From the NCBI GenBank assembly GCA_036897485.1, contig JAYMTF010001415.1, positions 1 through 23,545 on the forward strand: DNA of 23,545 nt. The letters run 5' to 3'. How positions within the stretch are numbered: position 1 is the stretch's first letter; each line of letters begins with the position of its first letter. This DNA comes from Pelargonium nanum (Eukaryota > Streptophyta > Magnoliopsida > Geraniales > Geraniaceae). Both the position numbers and the translations under genes were made by a program. Below, piece by piece: positions 9,201 through 18,900 of this stretch. The notes under the pieces are model-generated. The model made no database searches. It worked only from the letters and a program-made list of their open reading frames with translations, and was not told where the DNA came from.

Positions 9201-10716
9201 CACGACCTATTTATGAGTTCAATACATTTAAATAATTGATTTCAAAATAACACGACATGACCTAACACGTTTACGTGAATGAAATCGGATTAACTCAACA
9301 CGACCTGACATATTTGACCTATTTAACCAATCATTTATACAACCAGTTACTTGCCTTGTTTTAGGGTATATGCTTACTAACATAGTTTCCACACTCGTTG
9401 AGGAGATCTTTTGAGTTTTTGGTATGCGATATGGTAATAAACTTGTTACGGTTATGAGTTATTCGATTCCATGTCAATTTCAGTGTAGAGTTCGGATAAA
9501 ACTTACCATATGAAAGCATCTGGTTCTAAAACATTCTTTTGTCATTTCCCAGAGCTCAAAGATTGAATCAGCGAAAGATAGTCCCGTGACTCCACCACTG
9601 AGCAAAGAGCGTCTTCCTGGCAACCTCCACCGCCCAATGGGAATGGGCTACTCCTCATCAGAGTCTCTTGACCATCACCCACTACAATCTCGCACTTACT
9701 ACGACTCAGTTGGTCTCGCCTCAACGCCAAAACTCTCTAGCATTAGTGGTGCAAAAACCGAGACATCATCAATAGATGGTTCTGCAAGGACTAGTTCATC
9801 AAGAGAGGCAGATCGCTCTGGCGAGCTTTCCGTCAGCAATGCAAGTGATCTGGAGACTGAATGGGTCGAACAAGATGAACCAGGAGTCTACATCACTATC
9901 AGAGCATTGCCCGGTGGCACTAGGGAGCTTAGACGTGTCCGGTTCAGGTTAGTGAGTTTATTTTTTATACGAGTACATGGAATTGACATTGATTTTAGTT
10001 TAAAATACAAGCTGTGTCTTTGCTGTTCATGGTTCTATCATATGCCTTCCAATGAACCATTCTTAAACAAACACTGCCCAATTAGGTTCTGAAACTGTCC
10101 ATATTTGAGTTCACACTTCGGTTTCCTAAGTTTAGTGATTCCTAGCCAATATGCAAAATAATTACAGTTTCATCCCTTTGTCTAGTATCTGAACTTTAGT
10201 ATTTTCCTTGACTTGTCAAGTGTCGGGTGATAATCCGTGTTCACGAGTATTTATCATGTAGAGTTGCATGGTACGAGCATGACCCATTCATGGACACGGT
10301 CAACGTGTTAAAAATGGCCCGATACATTTTAATACAATGGTTTTGTATTGAACTGACCCGACATGTTTTAAAAATTACCAATTTATCCTTAAATGGCTCA
10401 CTAAATGGGCTACACGACACAACCCATTTAGTTGAACACATCAAACAAGTTCAACAGGAACAATACACAATTTACTATACGGGTTGGGTTAGTCGACACA
10501 AACACGACAAAGCTAAACCAAAACTCACATAAATTTGTGTGAAGTAACGACCCTACTCGGTCCCTACCTAGGAATCTGCATTATCAATCTTTGAAACTTG
10601 TACGCGAAATGCAAATCTAAGTTTGTTTTTGATGCAGTCGGGAAAAATTTGGAGAAATGCACGCAAGGTTGTGGTGGGAAGAGAACCGAGCCAGGATACA
10701 ACAACAATACTTATGA
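6215..10716 (+). CDS. BRXL4: BREVIS RADIX-like protein, complete five-exon gene (368 aa)
   Basis: Exons 6215-6334, 6860-7236, 8949-9084, 9553-9947 and 10638-10716 join in phase at GT-AG introns, giving 1107 nt and ending in TGA. BRX proteins are plant-specific, plasma-membrane-associated and nuclear regulators of polar growth, auxin response and vascular development. The N-terminus MLTCIACSK carries Cys4 and Cys7, the likely palmitoylation sites known for the family. A conserved KDMALKASGAYRNCKPC block follows (42-58). Two BRX domains are at about 134-193 and 312-367, each with the EPGV...IT core, the LKRIRF or LRRVRF turn and the RWW or LWW helix. A linker motif RVWGKEMEARLKG (97-109) and PLPTPPRSEDE (201-211) point to the BRXL4-like subgroup. 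Both domains are split by introns in the same phase just before the SRE motif, as expected from internal duplication. The ATG at 6215 is chosen because it gives the canonical N-terminus. Family certain; subgroup probable. Confidence 0.96.
6335..6859 (+). other. BRX intron 1, no distinct element
   Basis: The intron runs from GTGAGA to TTTTCAG. It contains two imperfect copies of a GATTTTC(T/C)CGGCAACCAA(A/G)CAGAGAACT phrase (near 6524 and 6652), a local direct duplication. No gene is present. Confidence 0.6.
7435..8080. mobile_element. Non-autonomous DNA transposon with long terminal inverted repeats, in BRX intron 2
   Basis: The left end at 7435 (AGGGTAAATTGC...) and the reverse complement of the right end at 8080 (AGGGAAAATTGC...) align over about 60 bp with roughly three quarters identity, including TACTT, TTTGCA and CTCCCTA blocks. 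The flanking 7-mers TATATTT and TCTATTT differ at one base and may be the target duplication. Total length is 646 bp with no transposase. Long inverted repeats suggest a Mutator-like or hAT-like element, but the superfamily is uncertain. Confidence 0.7.
7621..7820. repeat. Two-copy 100-bp tandem duplication inside the BRX intron 2 transposon
   Basis: Unit 1 (7621-7720) and unit 2 (7721-7820) share ACTTGTGCATTTTCT, GTAAAACCCACAC, TTTGTTG and GGTCGGGTTCA at a constant 100-bp offset. Composition is rich in CCCG/CGGG compared with the surrounding intron. Confidence 0.8.
8081..8948 (+). other. Remainder of BRX intron 2, no gene seen
   Basis: AT-rich intron sequence up to the acceptor TTGATCAG. 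Open frames on either strand here are short and unrecognised. Confidence 0.6.
9150..9335. repeat. ACACGAC-rich dispersed repeat segment in BRX intron 3
   Basis: Repeated phrases such as CACGACACAACACGACC, AACACGACATGACC and CAACACGACCTGAC are packed into about 180 bp. Similar wording appears at about 10226-10515 and 22984-23170, suggesting pieces of one repeat class. Element type is not determined. Confidence 0.45.
10226..10515. repeat. ACACGAC/GACCC-rich dispersed repeat segment in BRX intron 4
   Basis: Contains GAGCATGACCCATT, CTGACCCGACATG, CTACACGACACAACCCATTT and GACACAAACACGAC. The text resembles the segment in intron 3 and the one near 23000. It has an accidental open frame of about 100 codons that I do not regard as a gene. 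Confidence 0.45.
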
Positions 10717-10946
10717 TTCAGCGAAATCCAAGAGGGCCGCGAGACTTGGAAATTGTATGTTCTTCATCTAACACACTGTGTTTAAAGCTTCTGCATGTTA
10801 AATGTGTCCCCAGGAACTTGTTTTGGTTAAATATTATCTCTGTGGATTGTGTTTTTTTATTTCTTCTTTTATTTTCAGTTATGTTATTTGAGATTGGATT
10901 TGTTGATCAGAAATTGGAGAAGATGATGGGAAATGTTAGTTACTAT

Positions 10947-10952
10947 AATAAA
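10947..10952 (+). terminator. Candidate BRX poly(A) signal AATAAA
   Basis: A canonical AATAAA hexamer lies 230 bp after the BRX stop codon at 10714-10716, in T-rich sequence suitable for a plant 3' UTR. Plant signals are loose, so this is only a candidate. Confidence 0.4.
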
Positions 10953-11019
10953 ATTTAGTCAAATACAGTTTGGTATATACTCTTTTTTATTCACTTGCGT
11001 GTACTCCTGGCAATGTGGG

Positions 11020-11225
11020 CTGCGAGCTTAAACCGGTTGGATAAAAAATCACACGTGATTTTGTGGGATTTTTTTGTCGGTCCTAACGGGTCATTCCATG
11101 GGGTGGGGCAAGTTAGGGCCGTTAAAGAGTCTGGCACGGCTCATTTTAGGCTCGTCACCCATATTGTCGGGTCTAGTAACATGAAATGGTGTAGGTGGCA
11201 ATCGATCAAATTTGGTTGAATAATT
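11020..11225. repeat. GC-richer segment, probable transposon fragment
   Basis: This stretch is noticeably richer in G and C than its surroundings. It carries phrases such as GGTCCTAACGGGTCATT, GGGCCGTTAAAGAG and TTGTCGGGTCTAG, similar in style to the CGGG-rich repeats in the BRX introns. No termini are visible; the short frames on both strands are not recognised. Confidence 0.3.
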
Positions 11226-11469
11226 TAGATTTTTAGTGTAGAATGAGCAGGTTTGTCTGATCTGGTCGATTTGTTTCACTTTCACTTGCATGTTATCTCA
11301 TTTTATTACCTACATACTTGTACTTATCTTCGAAGTATATCGCATCTAAAATATGAAAGTGGAATCATAAAATAAGAGCAACATCAATTGCAACTCACAT
11401 CGTCTCTTGCTTAAGTAAAACCGAAATGAACATGACTAAAACATTTGACTTATATCACGATATGTTGAC

Positions 11470-11590
11470 GGCCCAAGATAGGTATGTATGCTTATTGGGC
11501 CAGCAAAATACCCAATGGGCTGTTATTGGGCCTAATACTCCAAGCAATTGTATGCAATAAAGCCCAATGGGCCTAACATCCAAGTGGGCT
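11470..11590. promoter_or_regulatory. Cluster of seven TGGGCY motifs
   Basis: TGGGCC or TGGGCT occurs on one strand or the other at 11470-11475, 11496-11501, 11516-11521, 11527-11532, 11561-11566, 11568-11573 and 11585-11590. Seven Site II-type motifs in 121 bp of AT-rich DNA is well above chance. The cluster lies about 1.25 kb upstream of the GIP1-like ATG and 750 bp after the BRX stop. It could be a TCP-responsive region or the remains of a small repeat. Confidence 0.5.
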
Positions 11591-12164
11591 CATTCTAACA
11601 AATGTCGAGCCTTTTGTTTGATTTGAGTGATAAACTAACAATTTGGATTCAAACTTGTATATACTAGAAATTCGACTCACATTGTAATAAAGTTTGGTTG
11701 GTTTTGAGCCATATTTGTCATGGACAATTTACGAAATGGGTCATCAACACATGCATTTTTTTGTTACAAACTTACAAGTTAGAACCGCTTAAACCCATAG
11801 ATAATTCAACGAAGAATTTATCTTGGAACACGTTGAGCTAAACTAGAAAAAAATAAATAAGCAAAAGAGTGGATCAAGTTTCGACTCTAATTGTTATCTT
11901 TGACATAATATGGTTCTCATTTGAAATAAGGGCATCATATCCTTGTAAATTCAAATCAAATAGTCATCCCTAAACTTATGCTAACATGACGGACAAACCC
12001 GAATTTCACAACTCGTAATCCATATTTTGATTGAGTCTCTGACGAACATAAACATCTTCAAAACTCTAATGTTCTCTTTATTTGTTATCGTATTCAAATT
12101 CAAAAATCAATAGAAAACCCAAAAGAATTTGAAACCCGAGCTTCAAACTCAAAACTTGAATGAC

Positions 12165-12700
12165 AATGGTGTAGCTTACCCCAACACGAGGGGCAAATCC
12201 GACATTTCACAACTCCCAATCAAAGTTTTCAACAACTCCTTAAACGAGTAATAACGTTTTCAAAATCATCGCGCTCTCTCTCTCTCCAAGCCGTTATGTT
12301 CCCTACACTCATTCTCCACATTTGTTTCTAAACCGAAAACCCGATCCAAAATTCCCAAGTTTTCGGTCTAACGTTTTCAAAACCATCGCGCTCTCTCTCT
12401 CTCCAAGCCGTTATGTTCCCTACACTCATTCTTCACATTCGTTTCTAAACCCAAAACCCGATAAAAAATTCCCAAGTTTTCGGTTCCGAGTCAAGACTTC
12501 CAAATCCGACCCGAATTTCGATCCCCAAAATCCAAACCCGAATGACATTGGTTTAGTTTATCCCAACACGAGGGGCAAAACCGACATTTCTCAACTCCCA
12601 ATCAGGATTTTCGACGAAGTCTTTGACGGGTAAAAACGTTTTCAAAACCCTCGCTTTTTCTCTCTAAAAAGCCGTTCTCTTCTCTTCGCTCCTTCTTCTT
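12165..12700 (+). repeat. Duplicated promoter/leader blocks upstream of the GIP1-like gene
   Basis: Block B (12253-12369) is tandemly repeated at 12370-12486 with a period of exactly 117 bp. It contains AACGTTTTCAAAA, a (CT)n tract, CCAAGCCGTTATGTTCCC and TTCCCAAGTTTTCGG. Block A (about 12165-12300: CCAACACGAGGGGCAAA, CGACATTTC, AACTCCCAATCA) recurs at about 12547-12690 with an offset of exactly 382 bp. A weaker relative of block A is at about 11988-12050. The CT tracts resemble the Y-patch of plant core promoters, so each copy may carry its own transcription start. Confidence 0.85.
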
Positions 12701-12731
12701 CGTCTCCGTCTCCTCCAAAACCCTCCTCTGA

Positions 12732-12944
12732 ATGCAAACCCTAACCCCACTCTCTCTCTCCGCAACCTATACATACACTATACACACCGTCCCGGCCGTT
12801 CCTCGCCGTTCTCTTCCCGTCGCCGCCGCTACAAACAATGGTCTCCGGTTCGCGAACCGAAAGCGGCACTCCGATTCTCTCCGCGCAAATGCGCAATACC
12901 ATACAGAGCATCAAAGAAGTCGTCAAGGACCACTCCGATGCTGA
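12732..12944 (+). other. Possible overlapping uORF of the GIP1-like gene (70 aa)
   Basis: ATG at 12732 opens a 70-codon frame that passes through the main start at 12838 in another frame and stops in TGA at 12942-12944. If the transcript starts upstream of 12732, scanning ribosomes would meet this ATG first. The peptide itself is Ser/Pro/Arg-rich and not recognised. Confidence 0.35.
12736..12744 (+). promoter_or_regulatory. Telo-box AAACCCTAA
   Basis: AAACCCTAA about 100 bp upstream of the GIP1-like ATG. Telo-boxes occur in promoters and 5' leaders of many plant housekeeping and growth-related genes. Role inferred from the motif. Confidence 0.45.
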
Positions 12945-15900
12945 AATTTATATTGCTCTGAAGGAGACGAACATGGATCCTAACGAGACCGCTCAGAAAT
13001 TGCTCCTCCAAGGTCTGTTTTCGGTTGTTTTTGGATACTCTTGTGTTTGCTTGGTTTCGGAGGGTTTGGTTTTGGCGTTGTGGAGACGAGTTTTGGTTGT
13101 TTTGTCGCGTGCATTGGTTTAGCTGTTGGAAATTTGAGGTTTAGTTGTTTATTAGCTCAAATTCATGGCGTGTTAGTGTGGTATTTGACTATTTATGTTC
13201 GTATGGAGTGATGTTGATTTAGGAGTTATTGTAGCTGTGAATTGACTCTGCTTGCATGGAAGAGTCCGTTTTTGCTGTTTTGCTCAATTGCATTCCAATG
13301 GCTTTCTCATGAGCTAGGTTTTGGTTTAGCAGTTGAAACTTGAATATTTAAGGTTTAGTTAGTTAATGGTTCAATTCCATGGTTTGTTGGTGTGGTGTTT
13401 GTGTTATTGGTTCATACAGAGTGAATAAGTGATGTTGATTTAGGAGTTATTGTACCTTTGAATTGACACTATTTGCATTGAAGAGTCTGTTTTGCTAAAT
13501 TGCATTTTCGGAATTGGTTTTGGTGGTTTTGAAAGTATGCATTGGCTCTTTTCGATAACAATGTTTCCACATGAGTTAGGTGTTGGTGGTTATGTTGTTG
13601 GTTCATATAAAGTAATGTTGATTTAGGAGTTATTGTCTCAGTGAATTGACAGTTTTTTGCATTGAAGAGTCCAATTATGGCCTTTTGAAGCTCGGCACTT
13701 CTGTATACTCTAATGTGCAATAGAAAAAACTTAAGTGATATTGAAATTTATATTTCTGTTTTGCTCAATTGCAGTCCATTGGCTTTGTTCGGCTTTAATG
13801 TTTCCTCATGACTAGGTGTTGGTTTATTAGGTGAAACTTGTAAATTTAAGGTTTAGTTGTTGATTAACCTAAGTTCATGGTGTGTTAGTGTGGTTCGGTT
13901 GTTGGTTCATATGATGTGATCTTGATTTAGGATTTATTGTAGCTGTGAATCGACTCTATTTTCATTGAAGAATCTGTTTTTTTCCGTTTTGCTCAATTGC
14001 ATTCCATTGGCTTTGTTCGATTACAATGTTTCCACATGAGCCAGGCGATGATTTAGTAGTTTAAAACTTATGGTTTAGTTATTTGTTTATTAGTTCAAGT
14101 TCATGGTGTGTTAGTGTGGTGTTTTTTTTTGTTGGCTTATATGAAGTGATGTTGATTTAGGAGTTAGCCGTGAATTGACTCTATTTGAACCGAAGAGTTG
14201 GTTTTTGCCGTTTAGCTCAGTTGCATTCTGGGAATGGGTTTTGGTGGTTTTCAGGTGTGCATTGGCTTTGTTCGAATGCAATGTTTTCAACATGATCTAG
14301 GTGTTGATTTAGCAGTTGAAAACTTAAGGTTTAGTTATTTCTTAGTTCAAGTTCATGGTGTGTTAGTATGATGTTTATGTTGCTAATTTATGTGGAGTGA
14401 TGTTGATATAGGATTTATTGTAGCTGTGAATTGATTCCATTTGCATTATAGATTCCAATAATGGTCTTTTGAAGCTTCACACAGTTTTGTATACTCTAAT
14501 GTATAATGCCAAAAAATTAATATTGTTTCTCAATTTCAATTTGTATGGGTGCCATTTTTTTTTAATTATGTTTCATTGTTTTGGTGGGTTTTGGTTGTCA
14601 GGTGTTGATTGTTAGGGTTTTTTGTTTTAGGCTTTGTCTACGAGCTTGTGAGTTGATCTATGGACTTTGAAATTTGTTATGACCATTTGTTTAGTGTTTA
14701 CTTCAATCAGAAGTAGACATTTTCGTTCGCTGTGAGTGTGAGTGATGCTAGGTAGCACCAAATGCTTGGTTTTACTGCTAACTTTCATTTTTATTTGATT
14801 CAAATGCATTCTCTTATTATTTGCACCCTTGTTTTATTACTCAGACCCATTTCATGAGGTGAAGAGCAAGAGGGACAAGAGGAAAGAGGTACTGTCATGT
14901 TAGATTTTGACTTGATTGTTTTGATATTTTATGTTTTTTTTTGTGTGGATTAAATAACTGACAAATATTCTTATGTCCTCAGAGTATGGGATTCAAGGGT
15001 TCTGCAGATCCAAGAAAACATTCTGAGAATGCTGGTCAAGGAATGAAATATAATAAATTTCCTGATCGTAATGCTGAGAATGCTGGTCAAGGAACCAAGT
15101 ATAATAAATTTCCTGATCGTAATGCTGAGAATGCTGGTCAAGGAACCAAATATAATAAATTTCCTGATCGTAGTGTTGAGAATGCCGGTCAAGGAGTGAA
15201 ATATAATAAGTTTCCTGATCGTACTGCTGATAGTGCTGGTCAAGGAATGAAATATAATGCATTTCCTGATCGTAATGTTCGTAGAGGCGGCAGCTATACT
15301 CGGAATGCATTACCTGGTAATTGAAATTTGTGAATTGCGTATAGTTTGTTTTCTCTCTATTTGCATCTACCCTTCTTATAATAAGGTGGCTGGTATTCTG
15401 TTCTCTGTTCGCATGTTTGTGTAACATGGTAACAATGTTTTTATGCTGCTAGTAAAAGTTATTAGAACTTAAGAGCTCGGGCTATGCTTATCACCCCCTC
15501 CATCAAAACTTATAGTCTATTACAAAAATAACTATGGGGATACTTCTAAAATCATTCAACTATCTAGTTTTTGCGTATATTCCTTTATTTGATGCCCACG
15601 CTCTGTTTGTGGCAACTTTTTTTAGATGTTCTTTCTGGAACATAATCAAACTATTTAAATAAATTTATAGGTTAATGAAATAATTTAGTTGAAATGTTTA
15701 TAGGCCTAAAATTTCATTTGTGGGAATGAGTAAGGTACAAAGAACGACCTAGTTTTGGGTTTTATGGTAGTGCGGTATCTGGACCCCATAAAAACTAACG
15801 TTAACAAGAGTACTGAAGCTTCGTACCCTTCTCCATCTGATAACCATTTAATCCAGTTCTTTGACAACTACAAATGTCCCATCTTCTTATCATCTGAAGT

Positions 15901-18900
15901 GTTTATACTATTTGAAATTGGGAGATCTTTCAGAGATGCAACCTCCCCTGATTTTTTTGTTTGTTTATGTTAATGAATGCCTATTTCTTACTTATTATTA
16001 TATTTACTGATATTGGTTAACTTTTGATAAAATGGCATATTTGTGATCTTCTAGTTAACAAATAGAGTGTAATAGGTGCAGGGGTTAGCAGAGAATTCCG
16101 TATTGTTAGAGACAACCGTGTTAACCAGAATACTAATAGGGAAATGAAGCCTGCTTCACCACAAACTTCTGCTAAGGAGGAAGTGGTGTTGAAACCTTCT
16201 GAAAAGGGGTACGTGTTATTTTCATCTTTTTTAATTATTTATCTACAATTGTCTCACTTTACCTGTGTGACAATCTTTTATATCCTTTCATATGTTAATT
16301 TCAAGCCTAGTAATGTTCTGATTAGAAAATTTACCAGCCTGAAACTTCTAGTTCTATCCAACTCTATAATAAGAACACTGAAGTCTTTATTTAATAATTG
16401 AATGACGACAATAATATTGATAGCTCTTGGTATATTGTAATGCATAGGTTTTCTTGCTCTGTACGGGTATTTCTGTATAAGATGAATGGCAATGTAGATC
16501 CCAAGAAGAGAAAAAAGGAATCTGGTAGGAGTATAGATGTTGTATGCATCTATGGTTAGGATTAGCAAGTGAAGTGCAATACCTGCATGCATATAATTTA
16601 AATTGTTAACATTATGCTGTATGCAAAATACGGTAGGATAATCAAGTTAAGGGTAAATTGGTGCGAACAGGTGAGAACTTACACTATAAATATTTGACTT
16701 TTTGTAGAAGATGTGGAATTGTGTATATTTGGTTATCTAACATTGTGATCTAGTAAAGAGAAATGGGGAAACAGAACACAACAACTAGAAGGTAAAAGTG
16801 AGTAACATGGATGAGAGAAACAAAAGTAGAAGTTTAGTTCTCATCCCTAAAAGCTCCTTTTGATACTTGAGAGGTTTCTTGAAGTTTGAATAAGTAGACA
16901 TTGAATCAAGCATTAACAAAAGAGCAAAGTAAAGCATTATAAGTTACAACATCTATACTTTAAAATATTTTCTCCTCAATTAGAAACTGATCGATATTCG
17001 TTAAAGGAAAGGGTGATGCCAGTTCCTTTTTATGATACATTCATATATGCAGTATAAATGAAGTCGAGTATTGTGTAGCCATTTATATGTGTCCCTTTTG
17101 AATTAGTTATTGTTTTTGAGCTATGCATAGCTTAGCTACTTCATAATTAAGTAATTGATTCTCCTTTTTTGGTTGATTGGGGGCAGCTCAACAGCAAGTT
17201 CAGTCTATCAAAAGCCCTTGGGTGGGCAAAATAGATTTCAATCGTCTAACGGGCCAAATGAATCACAACCCAGACATGCTTGGGATGCTAATTCTAGTGG
17301 CACTAAAAGGAAAGAGGTATTTGAAGAAAAGCGGGCTACTGTTCCGAATTCAGTCTCACAGGTACAAGCAGTGAAGCCAAGCAATTCACAACCAGATCCT
17401 GCAACATTGGCATCAAGTAATTCCGTTGTTGGTCTATATTCCTCTTCTACAGATCCTGTTCATGTTCCATCACCTGACTCTAGGTCCTCTGCTGGGGTGG
17501 TGGGTGTTCGTCGTCAGCCCTCAGATAAGACTGTTAAACATTCATCTTCACCAAGCAGTTCTTTGTCAAGTTCAATTGTGGGAAGGGATAATTCTACAGA
17601 ATCATTTCAACCTTTTACTGCAAGCTCAAAGACTGAACAATTCAGTCAAAGTACCCGCACGGAACCAGTTATTCCCAGCATATCTAGCAGATTACCAAGC
17701 AATAATAATCAATATAATAGCAGGCCTCATCAAGGTGTGGGTCATCAAAAAGGTGTGTTTCTCTTAACTAACTCTTAGGTAGCATTTGGATTATAATTCT
17801 TGGAGTGGAAATTAGATTTCTAGAGCCATTTTCATGACCAAAAATCTTAATCCAACATGAACAATGTGAATTTCATTCTCATTCTGATTCTTGATTCCCA
17901 TTCCTGAAAAAATGTTCTAAACCAAACGCTTCCTTAGTGTATTGGATTGACACATTTTGCAAGAGTTACTTTGATAACTATGCTTTGAAAGTTTATTGTG
18001 CTTGCAGGTATAATCTCTTCATTTATACAGATGATTGTAAATAAACAGAAGTTGAATCTATTTTGGTGTTGGTTGAAGCTGTAAATTTTACAATTTGATC
18101 ATATGATGCTTTATTATAAACTTGTTTGATTTCCTTTTCTTATGTTGTGTATATTTTAGATTTCTGCGCCCTTGTATAATTTCTTTTTGTTAAGTTTTTT
18201 TGGATAAAACCTATGGTATTTTCTTCAAAGGTGTTCCTGTGAATATGAGTAATTGTGATACATTGTTTATCCCCTTGAATGTAAGTGTTCGTAATATATT
18301 GTTAAGTTGTGAATCTTGTGATGTTTGATGAAGTTTCTTCTTCATTGTGTTTATTAATTTGAATTTTGGCTGACAATGGATTCTTCTTCTGATGCAGCTC
18401 TCCAGCCTAACAAGGAGTGGAAACCTAAGTCAAGCCAGAAATCGAGTGTTGTCAACCCTGGACCTGGAGTCATTGGTACACCAACAAAGTCTGGTTCGCC
18501 TCCAGTTGAAAATTCCAAGGACTTGCAATCTGAAGGAGCTAAGTTGCAGGATAAGATTTCTCAAGTTAACATCCATGAGAATCAGAATGTAATTATAGCA
18601 CAGCATATTCGAGTTCCTGAGTCTGATAGGTGCCGTCTGACCTTTGGTAGCTTTGGATTAGAGATTGATAATTCCAGAAATTTTGCCTCTGGAGGAATTA
18701 CAGATGAATCAGTTGGTGAATCTGCTGCGAGGTTGGTATTTCGGCATAATCATGATTTGAAACACTTAATTCTTTATGGCTTATAATTTTTCTTAGTTCT
18801 TTGATGTTGTCGAATAACATACTAAAATGAACTGTCTAATTCCTCTCTAAATATTGTAATCAGTTTGGCTTCTTATGCATGGCAGCCACAATTTATTTGG

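Noticed and set aside
10227..10532. 101-codon frame in BRX intron 4
   Set aside because: It sits between two well-supported BRX exons within repeat-like sequence and has no family resemblance.
13120..14480. CRISPR-like array
   Set aside because: Eukaryotic intron; units are long, degenerate and unequal in spacing, without short identical repeats and unique spacers.
14971..15427. Two long antisense open frames (90 and 144 codons) opposite GIP1-like exon 3
   Set aside because: They are shadows of the 51-bp repeat: a unit length divisible by three keeps antisense frames open automatically. The sense frame carries the conserved flanks.
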